Part shown: piece after piece, positions 49,084-58,933 of the stretch
How positions within the stretch are numbered: the first letter of the stretch is position 1
Layout: every line of letters begins with the position of its first letter
Origin: Pythium myriotylum
Lineage: Eukaryota; Oomycota; Peronosporomycetes; Pythiales; Pythiaceae
Assembly: GCA_023091665.1 (NCBI GenBank)
Contig: JALJCQ010000030.1
Location: 126,501 to 190,500, forward strand
Reading direction: 5' to 3'
Length of the DNA stretch: 64,000 bases
Notes under the pieces: generated by a model
Told to the model about the DNA's origin: nothing
The model's input: the letters and a program-made list of their open reading frames with translations, nothing else
Database searches by the model: none
Translations under genes and position numbers: made by a program

Positions 49084-52020
49084 ATGGAGAGCGCGCACGG
49101 CGGCGGCGCGGGAGATCTGGAGCTGGCCACGAGCGCGCATCAGGCGGAGTCGTCCGAGTCTGGTCAGTTGCAACCAGCTTCCAACGATACTGGCGCAGCG
49201 GCGTCGCCATCTCTTCCGTCTGCGCAGCCAGAACCTGGAGCCGCGACTGGTCGTAGCGCCTCCGACGAATCGATCCCGGCACCAGGACTGGGTCCGTCGT
49301 CTAGCGATACGGTGCCGGATCCAGCAACTAGTCGATCGGCACTGCGCGAAGAGGCTGGCGTCATTGCGAAGGAGCTGCGCAAGAAGCTAGAGCAGATCGT
49401 CGAACGTGGGAACCACGAAGCCGACGACGAGAACGACACCTGGATTCAAAGCCTCCACGACACTCAGCGCCGACTCCGAGCCTTATTCCAGCGTTGGGAT
49501 TGGGACATGCAGCTGGCGAGGGATGATGAGGTTCGTGCGCTCCTTCGGCTCTGCGTCTTTCCCGAGCCGGAATTCATGTGGACCGAAGACTTCGGCGACT
49601 TCCAGCGCCAGTTCCTGGTCCCGAAGGACGTACCAGCCTCGCGGTTGAAGAGTCTGGCTTGTTTGAGCCGGGAACTTGCGGATGGAGGGGAGCTGCGATC
49701 ACCACTTTTCGCGTCCGTGATGGCCCGCCAGATCGACGAGATGTTTGGACTCGATCGTTTCTTGCCACGTCTCCAGACGACAATCAAGATGAACCGGCGC
49801 TTGGTTGGGTTGGTTCCAGTATTGATGAGCCTCGCGGCTTTGCGAACGGCCTCTGAGCCAAGCTCACCAAGTCACACGAAGGATCTAGCACTACTGGCTC
49901 TTGGTCAAACGCATGCGATGGCAAAGCTGGTTGTCGAGCTGCGTTCCCAGCTGCAGACACGAACTGAAGAACTGGAAAGCGAACGAGAGAGCAAGTCTGA
50001 GATCAGCGAGGCGCTGGTTTACTCCAAGGTGGAGGCGAGTTCCAGCTCTGGACACGCGGCTCAGCTCATTCGCAAGGTGAACGATCTGGAAACTGAGCTC
50101 AACCAAGTCAGTGGTCGCGCCAAGGAGTTGGAAGAGAAGCTCGCGAAGTCACAAGCGCGAATGCGGACTCTATATGCCGCCAACGTGGCGTTCCAAAATA
50201 AAGCCGACTTGGAAAAAGATCTTCCACCACGCTTCGACGATGAGCTCCTGGACCGTATCTACCAGTTCACGTGGAAGCACGCTCGAGTTAGCGGCAACGA
50301 GAACCACTGGTATTCGCTACTTCGTGCAGCCCCCATTAACTCACCCGCAGAGGCGCCTCTTGGTCTCAGTGTCGCCCTCATGCAGAATGATCAAGACAAC
50401 AGGGTCTGGGCATCACCGACACCGTCCAAGCAGCTACAGGCATTTCGAAAACTGGCAAGAGCTGGATCCGAAGAGTCTCGTGAGGGTCGTGGAGACTCCT
50501 ACGGCATCCCCGAGCTAGGCGAGTCGCCGTCAGACCTGGACGACGAAGTCCCCGAGCTGGAAATTGAGGATCCAGAGCCAGAACGGCCGTCGAGTGCTGG
50601 GTCGCACAAGCGTCAAGCGCTCGAGCTGGCATCATCACCAAAAGGTTCGACACCACAGTCAAAACGGCCTCGCACTGAACCGTCACCGCCGCTACCACCA
50701 GACACAGCGAGCCAGGCGTTGGGCTCGACTCCGCCGCGCCAGGCCAAGAAACACAGCCGCGCTCTGAACCGCGCTCAGCTTGTCCAGCTCGATGCCAGCG
50801 ACAGCGATCACGAGAACAAGGCTACGAGCCAGGCGCCGCTTCACTCAAGTCAAACTGGAGTTGGAAATGACGGGCTAGGTCCCTCGAGTCGAGCTGGAGC
50901 TGGGGATGACAGATCAGGTGATGACGCAGAGATAGCTCCGAGAACACATTCCGACTTTATCTTTGCGCAGCCCCTACCACCAGGGGCCGATGACTGGTAC
51001 ATCAAACTTCCAAGAATGCGAGAGGGCGTGTACGAAGACTGGACGTCTCTTCCAACTCGACCGGGGAGCGAACCAGCAACTCTGGTCGCCTTCCAAGAGA
51101 TTCGACATCCGCAGAAGATGGGTTCAGTTTCTGGTCGTAGCTCGACCGTTCGATACTTCACGATGACCGAACGCCAGTTCTCCCGGATCTACGGCTTGCC
51201 AATTCAAATGATGAACCAGGTCGTGACGGCCTTCTATCCCAACTATGCGCCGTCGAAGAACGCGATGGTTTCGGTCATGCAACGACTAATCCAGTATGGC
51301 GCAGACGCGTATGCCGGGGTCATGGCTCTCAAACCTTGGAACAAGATGTGGCGAGACCGGGTTGTCGAGTTTTACTTGTTCGATCCACGAGAGTTGTCGG
51401 AGAACCAGGTCCGGTGGCTGACTGAGTATCTAGTGTTTCAATTCCAGTACCGGGAGGCTTTCTGGCTGCTGGGTCACTGGCTCGCGAAGGAGACAGGACG
51501 CGCGTCACCAGAGCTCCGTCCTTGGTACGAGATCCACAGACGTCGTGCTCAGTACATCTCCCGATTCCGAGCTGCGTGGAAGGCCTTGGAAGACCGGCGT
51601 CCGCTCGGCCTGAGCCAGCTCGTCTATTCAGAGCCAGCCGTTTGGTACGCGTCTAGCACTTGCTGCTGGATCCCTTGGGAGCTCTCAGTTGAGCAGAACC
51701 AGAATCTGTCAACGACTGGGCGTGCAGACGAGATGTTCGAGCAGCTTGGCGCGCTAGATGAGTTGGAGCCAGTGCGGGCTCGTTGGGCGACGGCTCCAAG
51801 TCGCTTCGTCGAAGCACTGTTCCCGGAACAGATAGACTTACTGGAGAACAACGTGGATCGCGAAGGACACCCAATTTGCTGGCGTCTCCCAGATAATCTC
51901 GCCGAGCGGGATCTGGTTCGCTTCTCGCAGATTCATGGAGTGTCCACCATCGGACTTGCGTCTAATGCCCCAGAAGTCGCGTCTCAGAGGTCGAAACTAG
52001 TGAAACCGGCTCGCAGTTGA
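49084..52020 (+). CDS. Element D accessory ORF, convergent to pol (unknown function, 978 aa)
   Basis: An intact frame of 978 codons from MESAHGGGAGDLELATS. I do not recognise a family. Visible: a low-complexity N-terminus (1-95), a globular stretch (100-270), a coiled coil at about 280-370 (LRSQLQTRTEELESERESK, LETELNQVSGRAKELEEKL), a Ser/Pro-rich linker with a basic nuclear-localisation-like SKRPRTEP near 525, and a second globular, Trp-rich part (630-930; WYIKLPRMREGVYEDW, FYLFDPRELSENQVRWL). It lies in element D between the 3' end of pol and where the 3' LTR should be, but is read from the opposite strand. Its wording is rich in CTGG/CCAG like the rest of D. The region before the ATG is the LTR of E, so the native promoter, and perhaps N-terminal codons, may be lost. 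Confidence 0.75.
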   Translation: MESAHGGGAGDLELATSAHQAESSESGQLQPASNDTGAAASPSLPSAQPEPGAATGRSASDESIPAPGLGPSSSDTVPDPATSRSALREEAGVIAKELRKKLEQIVERGNHEADDENDTWIQSLHDTQRRLRALFQRWDWDMQLARDDEVRALLRLCVFPEPEFMWTEDFGDFQRQFLVPKDVPASRLKSLACLSRELADGGELRSPLFASVMARQIDEMFGLDRFLPRLQTTIKMNRRLVGLVPVLMSLAALRTASEPSSPSHTKDLALLALGQTHAMAKLVVELRSQLQTRTEELESERESKSEISEALVYSKVEASSSSGHAAQLIRKVNDLETELNQVSGRAKELEEKLAKSQARMRTLYAANVAFQNKADLEKDLPPRFDDELLDRIYQFTWKHARVSGNENHWYSLLRAAPINSPAEAPLGLSVALMQNDQDNRVWASPTPSKQLQAFRKLARAGSEESREGRGDSYGIPELGESPSDLDDEVPELEIEDPEPERPSSAGSHKRQALELASSPKGSTPQSKRPRTEPSPPLPPDTASQALGSTPPRQAKKHSRALNRAQLVQLDASDSDHENKATSQAPLHSSQTGVGNDGLGPSSRAGAGDDRSGDDAEIAPRTHSDFIFAQPLPPGADDWYIKLPRMREGVYEDWTSLPTRPGSEPATLVAFQEIRHPQKMGSVSGRSSTVRYFTMTERQFSRIYGLPIQMMNQVVTAFYPNYAPSKNAMVSVMQRLIQYGADAYAGVMALKPWNKMWRDRVVEFYLFDPRELSENQVRWLTEYLVFQFQYREAFWLLGHWLAKETGRASPELRPWYEIHRRRAQYISRFRAAWKALEDRRPLGLSQLVYSEPAVWYASSTCCWIPWELSVEQNQNLSTTGRADEMFEQLGALDELEPVRARWATAPSRFVEALFPEQIDLLENNVDREGHPICWRLPDNLAERDLVRFSQIHGVSTIGLASNAPEVASQRSKLVKPARS

Positions 52021-52417
52021 GTTGGGATTGTCTTCAGGTCTTGCATATCCGTAGGTAGCATTCGCTAATTCGATCAATACATGCAATTTTTCATGGTCGT
52101 GGCTGGGACCAGAGGGTCGATGGATTTCACATCCAGACTAGCTCGCCGAGTTGGACTTCAAACTGGAAATTCACGATTCCAACTGGAGCTAGCTGGGAAA
52201 GACGCGCCCTCTGACCCGGCCGACTTGCACCCAGTCGTGAAGACTGGCTCGCTGGTGCTAGTCACCGTCACATATGCATATGCAGGTTGGGAGTGCAGCA
52301 AGCTTCATTCCCAGGTCGCCAGTATTCTGCGCGGAGCGCAAGGGCACTGGCACCCTGGACGCTAGCTTTCAACGCTGGGCGCTGGGGATGCTAGCTCCCA
52401 ATCCACGCTAGGTTGCC
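52021..52417. other. Spacer between the convergent D genes
   Basis: About 400 bp between the stop of the plus-strand ORF and the stop of pol on the minus strand. A 94-codon frame (52081-52365) is present but not recognisable. The region is rich in TAGCT and CTGG words like the D LTR. Convergent terminators would be expected here. Confidence 0.5.
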
Positions 52418-55400
52418 CTAGCGGTCCTCAGGCTCGCCGTCGCCCGACTGCATAGCAGCGAAGCGACTCTCGGCGCGGCGGCTGTTGTCAAACTCGTACA
52501 GCAACTTGCCAGCCTTGATCTTCTCGACTGGGATCCACTCCGGCTCGTCGTACCCGACGAACTTGACCAAATACTGGCGTTTCAGTTTGTTGCCGGCTCT
52601 AGTTCGCTGGGACTCCCATCTAACATCCAGGATTGACTCCATTTCATACTCACCACTGGCTTCATCTGGCTCCCAGCTATCTTCTGGTAGCAGAGCAGCG
52701 TCCCAGTCCAAGTCTTCTGGTACTGGGTCGAGAACATCAGCTGGACGATCCTCGAATAGCACTCGTGGCTTCAGACGACTTACGTGAACCCAGGGGTTCA
52801 CACGATACGCAGTCCCTTCAGTCTTGAGCCGGACACGGTGATCGTAGGCCTTTTCGATGATCCGGAACGGTCCGTACCAGTGGTGAGCAAGTTTCCTAGC
52901 TAGACCTGGCTTCACTCGAGCTAGATATAGCCAGACCACGTCTCCAACTTCGAAACCGGTCTTAACAGAGTCTGGAAGCCTGTTCCAACTAGCAGTCTGA
53001 CGCTCGGCTCTGGACTGCTTGGCCTCGGCCTGGAGATCCCTTGCCCAAGCTAGTGCATACTGGTACTCGCGTTGAATCTTGATTCGCCAGAAATACGCAG
53101 CCATCTTGTTTCCACGCCGCTTCCTGGGTGCCTGGGCGATCATGGCGGCTATCGTCGACTTGGCATCCCAACCGTGAGCTAGGAAAAAAGGCGTATCCTT
53201 CCTGGTGGCATCGACGGAGGTGTTGATAGCGAACATGAGTCGATAGACGACGTCTTCCCAGTCGTCCTGGCCCGGCCTGGGTACGTAAGCCTTGATGCTT
53301 CTGGAAATAGTCTGGACTGAGCGCTCTTGCTGGCCGTTGGCTTGGGGCCGGTAAGCCAGCGTCGCACGCTGCTGGCTACCTAGCATAGCTCGAAACTGAC
53401 CAAACACTTCGCTCATGAAGACTGGATCCTGGTCATGGCGGATGATGGAGCTGGCTCCAAAACGCTGGAACACCACTTCGTCGTACGCCTTGGCGACTGC
53501 TGGGGCGCTGGTATCCGACATCGCCTTACACATTACGAAGCCAGTGAACATGCACTGGAACAGTAGCAACGCCGTGCTTCCCTGCTCAGACGGAGGCAGT
53601 GGGAGCACGAAATCCATCGAGACAACATGGAATGGATATTCGGGCTGGATATTACCAGGAGACGGACCAGGGTTGGCTGGGAGACCTTTGCCAGTACTGC
53701 AGTCGACGCAGCTGGAGCAAAATCGAACGACGTCCTGGTACATCCCAGTCCAGTAGTACTCTGAGCGGACTCGCTCATACGTGCGTGTAATACCCTGATG
53801 GCCGCCTTGGAACTCGGCGTGGCAATGATGCAGCACGTCTTTCCTCATGCCAGCTGGGACGACTAGCTGGGCCGGCCTCTCTCTGGCCCTAGGCCGGAGA
53901 CTCACATACCGGAGCACGTCGTGTTCGTCAAGTACGAACTGGTCAGCGACTTTAGCGAGCTGGAAAACGTCGTCGCGATCTAGGAAACGAGTATCTCCGG
54001 CTAGGAACAGCTTCATCTTCCTGGTGTACTCGTCAGCGTCCTGGTGGGCACGGATCCGCCGCCATCGCTCTTCGACTGCATTTCCAGTTTCTCCGACACC
54101 ACTTCTAGTTGGGTTTCGTCCGCTTTGAGTTGGGAAACGGCTGCGCGGGCTTGACACACTTTCAAGATTCTCCGCGCCTTGTCGCACATAGAACGGGGGC
54201 TCTTTGCTGACTTGTGCATAACCAGGGGGTTGCGGCCTCGACTGGCTGGCCGTTCCAGCGTCTATGGCGACTGACGATGGGTGTGGAGCTGGATCCACGC
54301 TGGATTCATGTTCAGAGACTGGACGATGGGTGGCGTCTGGTGTAAAGACGGGTCCAGATGGGACAGGCGGTGCGACAAAATCTGGTTCGGGAAGAGCAGC
54401 TGCATCACGAAGATTCACACCCACAGGGATTTGGCTCGGCACCGAATCTTCGGCAGTCACGCGTCGCTGGAGACTTGGGGCCGACGATTGACCGAGCTCA
54501 ACCGATGTGGGAGCTTGCGCGGCGATCCTCGAGCTCCTTCGACGCGGTGGCACCGGAACGGCAGTCGCGGACGGCGCTTGAGCCGCGGCGCGGCATGCGC
54601 TGCGCGTCCGAGCGACGAAAACGGCTGCAGAGCCGGGCAAGCGTGGCTTTCCTTCTTCCTGGCTCGTGTGCGGTTCCGTGAGACCGGCCGTGTCGTCATC
54701 GCCCTGGATACCTGACTCGGGGACGCCGGAACCAGCGTCGCGCTCACTTCGGTGACGTTCTGAGCGCTGGGTGGCGCCCTCAGTCGCTGGTCCTGGTCCT
54801 TCAGCAGCTTCTACACTTGGTCCTGGATCTTGAGCCGTCTCACCGCGATCTTGAGCATCTTGAGCACCTTGCCCTCGCGTTAATTGGTCTGGCAACTTGT
54901 TGAGCTGGACCAGCTCACCGAACGTCGCCTCGTCCTGGATGTCCTGAGTCTTCTGCGTCCGAAGTGCTAGCCCAGCTAGGTAGTCTGCAGCACCGTTGAA
55001 CTCTCGCTTCACGTGAACCAGGTCGATCGCATCGAACCCAGCTCGGAGTCGATCGAACTCTGCTAGGAGTAGTGCTAGATGGGGCTGGTTGCAGCCATTA
55101 GCTCCCTGGCATTGCTGGATCACAATTCGTGAATCTCCAACCACAACAAGCCGCTTGACTACCTCTGTCTTCAGTTCCAGCACGTATTCCAGCCCTCGTA
55201 GCAGGCCGTGGTACTCGGCCTGGTTCACAGTCACATTTTCCAGGTATATCGACCTAGCAAACATTGGGATCCAGCCTGGCAACTGCCACAACACAAAACT
55301 GGCACTTCCAGCGTTGGACTTGAGCTTAGCCGCACCGTCAAAACTGAGAACCAGCCCAGAGTACTCACTATCCAGCATTTCCAGACTGACCAGCGGTGGC

Positions 55401-58400
55401 TTTACTAGCATCGCCTTCCTGGGTACCAGCTCGGCGGCCACTTGGTCCAACTTCTCCCGGGGTGTAATGCTAGCCGCGACTAGCGATGCCAGACCGTCTT
55501 CATCACGCTCAACTCGCCTGACCTCCATGGTCCAAGGTGATAGCAACGCAGCCCACTGGAGGGTCCTTCCTTGCACGGATTTGGACGTCAGAACCCACTT
55601 CAAAGTCGAGAACTTGGTATAGACGACTAGATCCTGGTCAGCAACCAGGGTGTAGAACACACTTAACACTCGCAGCAGAGCTAGGATTTCCTTCTCGGCC
55701 AGATGATACCGGAGCTCGGCGTCATGCAGGGTACGGCCGGTGAACCGGACTGGGTGGATGACTCCGTCATGTTCCTGGCCCAGCACCGCTCCAATCGCCC
55801 ACTGGTTCGCGTGAGGGATAATCACGTACGGCCTGGCTCGATCTGGGTGTCGGAGCAACGGAGGAGCCTGGATCTTCAACTTCAACAGTTCGAACGCGCG
55901 CTTAGCTGGCTCGAGCTGGTCACCAGCTCGGATTCGCTCGTCGGTCAGCTCGTAGAGCACGCTGGCGATGACCGAGTAGTCTTCGATGAATTTATTGTAA
56001 TAGTTCAAGCTTCCTAGGAACGACTGGACACCTTTGAGACTTGAAGGGAACGGTAACTGTTCCAGCTCCTTGGCAATCTTGGGTGTTGCGACGATGCCTT
56101 CCTGGCTCACCTGGTGGGACAGGTACTGGATCGAGTGCTTCCCAAACGCACTCTTAGGCAGACTTACGGAAATCCGCCAATACCGGAGCCGGAATAGCAG
56201 CTTGTCCAGCACTTCCAGCAACTCTTCCAGCGTCGCCGTGCCATAGGCGATGTCATCAATGTAGGAACTTCGCTTCAGGACCGGACCAAGCGCAGCTGGA
56301 GCTGGGATACTGAGGTCAAAGACAGTCTTGTCACCATTTTCCAGCTCAGACTTGGCGACTTCCAGCTCCGTGACGGGCTCTAGACCTAGAGCGTGCATCA
56401 CTTCTGGCTCGACCTCGGCTTCTAGGTGCGGAGGGAGCCTGACGTAACCCCAGAGGGCGTTGTCAATGACCTTCTGGTAGATCAACGGAGCGTTTTTCAG
56501 ACCGAACGGCATCCGGATCCACTGGAAGTGGCCAAGTGGGCACACGAAAGCGCTGATGTGCTTGGCCCGCTGGGTCATAAGCACGGCCCAGAAGCCGCTG
56601 GCCATGTCGAGACTCAGAAACCACATGACCTTCTCAAAGTTACCGAGAAGGTCGTCGATCAGTGGCAGCGGGTAGTTCATGAGCTTGATCAGCTGGTTCA
56701 CGCGCCGGTAGTCGATGCAAAGCCGAATGTCGACGCCGTTCTTTTTCATGACGATGACGATTGGGCTGGCCCACTCCGAGTCTGAATACTCGATGATTCC
56801 AGCATCGAGGAGCTTCTTGAGCAGCTCGTAGACCTGGGGAAGCAGGTGCGACTTGATTCGCCTGGGTTTCTCGGCGACTGGCCTGGTTCCTGGCTCGACT
56901 TCGATGTCGCAGACAACGCCCCTAGCTGGAGGCGGAAGCGCGTTGCCAGATCCCAGGAACGCTGGCGCATGCTTGTTGATCACGTCGCGTATGAGCTGGT
57001 CCTGGACTGGGCTGGTCACGCCTTCTTCGCCAACGTCGGCGCTGGCCATGTCGACTGGATCTTCCAGGTCGATCTGGTCCGGGAGCATTGCGAGCTGGTC
57101 CCGGAGCTCGTCGAGCAGCACAAAGTCGGTGCCTTCGTGGTAAAACGAGACCGCATCGTCGTCACCCTGGTTATCTTGAGACGAAACCAGCTTGAACGTG
57201 CACGCGAGACGCTGGATCGGCGTGCTTTCCCGGCTCACTCGGCGCTGAACCAGCTTCATACCGATGGTGAGCTGCGGTTGGGCAGGAGCTTGAGGACTTG
57301 GAACACTTGCTGTAGAGGTCGCCCCCTGACTAGTCCTGGGTCGCTGAGCCGGCAGTGAGTGTTGTCGCTCTGGATCGACTTGCAGCAAGTGGAGTTCGCC
57401 TGAGTCTGGCACCTGGTCAAGAGCCATCATAACCACTCCGGCGCCTGCAGACCCCGCCTCGGCGGTAAGCTCACTCGTCAATGACGAGCTCGCCGGTACA
57501 ACAAGCACGCTTGGAGCGGCCACTCTGGGTAGGTTGGTGCCTGGCTCGGGCAGTCGTGCAGCTGGTGTTGCTAGCACGGAATCTTGTCGTGGTGGTGGTG
57601 GCACGGCTGTTTCCAGCTCCGAAGCGACTTCTCCTGGCTGGACATGTTGAGCACAACCTGGATCGCGCGCTTGGACTGGCTCAGGCTCGCTGCGTGGTCG
57701 CTCGGCGCTGGCACCTTGAGCAGATCGCCCTCCTGGCTCAGACGATGCCACAGCAGCTTGGTCCAACTGGGAAGACGCACCTACACGAAGATCTGGCACA
57801 TCTTCCAGCTCCACGAGCACCTCGCCCCTTGGCAGAATCTTCTTAGGTGCGTCGTAGGCTGGTTTAACCACAGCTGGAGGCAGACTGGCGTTGTAGGCGT
57901 CGACGAGCTCGTCCTGCGCCCGGATGAACTGGCTAGAGTGAGAACCCTCGTACACCAGCACCTGCCACTCAAGATACCTGGTCGAATTGAGTCTGGCGCA
58001 CCTCTGGCCTAGCGGCAGGTGGCCTTCCTCAACTAGGTGAGCGACTGGCGTCCGAGCTGGGATCATGATCGGCTGGGGTGACACGTTTGTCACTCGGACG
58101 GCCTGAAGCTGGCCGTCTGGTCCAGCGACGATGGTTGTCACCCAGTTGTCTTGCCGACACGCCCAGACCTGAAACTTTCCAGCTCGATGACGCGCTGGCA
58201 CCAGCGTGCTTCGACCCGGCGACAAGTAGGTGTCTTCCAGGGTGCTGACTGACGCTCGTTCTGGCAGCTTCGGTCTTTGACCAGCTGCGGCCAGCGGGAT
58301 GCACTCTTCGTCTGGCAGCCGGACCGACCCTTCGTAGGCACAGAGCCGGACTCCTGCCCGGACCATGAAGTCGAGTCCCAGCAAGCAGTCGATGCCCTCG

Positions 58401-58846
58401 CCAATATTCCCAGCCCAGAGGTCCAGAAAGTAGGCGACACTCATGCCGAGCGTCACCTTAACCCTGGTTCTGGCTGTGGCGTAGGTCACGACGCCGCCAA
58501 TACCGCTCACTTTCAGCCGGTCACCGAACTTGAGCTGAAGTCCCAGCTTCCTAGCTAGGTCCAGACTGACCATGCTGGTCGATGAGCCGGAATCCAGCAA
58601 GATGCGGACCCTACGGTCGCACACAGCACCGTTGACGATGGCAATCCTGGCCTGGCCAACTGGCTCAGGGTGCATGGATCACCATCCACGACGTTCGCCT
58701 GGCTGGAGTTGGAACTGTCTTTCCAGACCAGGACTTGGGTCGCCAGCACAAACAAGGAACGAACGCGCTTCGTTTTCACCTTGGCCAACTGGCAACTTGT
58801 TGTTGGTATTAATGTCTTCACTACCAACATATGCAAACACATGCAT
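52418..58846 (-). CDS. Element D PR-pol: protease, RT, dual RNase H, integrase, chromodomain
   Basis: The open frame starts at 58675 and runs 2085 codons. In the same frame upstream, from ATG 58846-58844 (MHVFAYVGSEDIN), the protein matches A (VFAFVGDD) up to ERRGW, where a TGA (58679-58681) replaces the second Trp of ERRGWW, one nonsense change. Protease DSGSSTSMVSL; a long Pro/Ala-rich linker; RT with RLCIDYRRVN, LDMASGFWAV, MPFGLKNAPLIYQ and YIDD (about 56260), about 80 residues apart. First RNase H degenerate (HANQWAIG), second intact (LSFDGAAK, QAEYHGLLRGLE, VVGDSRIVIQQ, HVKREFNGAADYL). Integrase HHCC (HCHAEFQGGHQGITR, CVDC) and DDE (SMDFVLPLP, RHDQDPVF, Glu of GQQERSVQ). Chromodomain YEMESILDVRW, LVKFVGYDEPEW. 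Apart from the one TGA it looks functional. Confidence 0.9.
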
Positions 58847-58923
58847 GACTTGGGCTTCTTGTGTCGCTTGAGGGACTTGAAGCTCGACGCGTACCGGATC
58901 CCCTCGGGTCCCCGGCGAGCTGC

Positions 58924-58933
58924 CTAGTTTAAA
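58924..58933 (-). promoter_or_regulatory. Probable -1 ribosomal frameshift site at the gag/PR junction of D
   Basis: The end of gag reads CCT TTA AAC TAG. The heptamer T TTA AAC (58933-58927) is the canonical X XXY YYZ slippery type and abuts the gag stop. Protease lies in the -1 frame. After an 11-base spacer the sequence can form a hairpin from CCGGGGACCC and GGGGATCCGG around GA. In A the same position is G TCA AAC TAG, a degenerate form. Confidence 0.7.
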
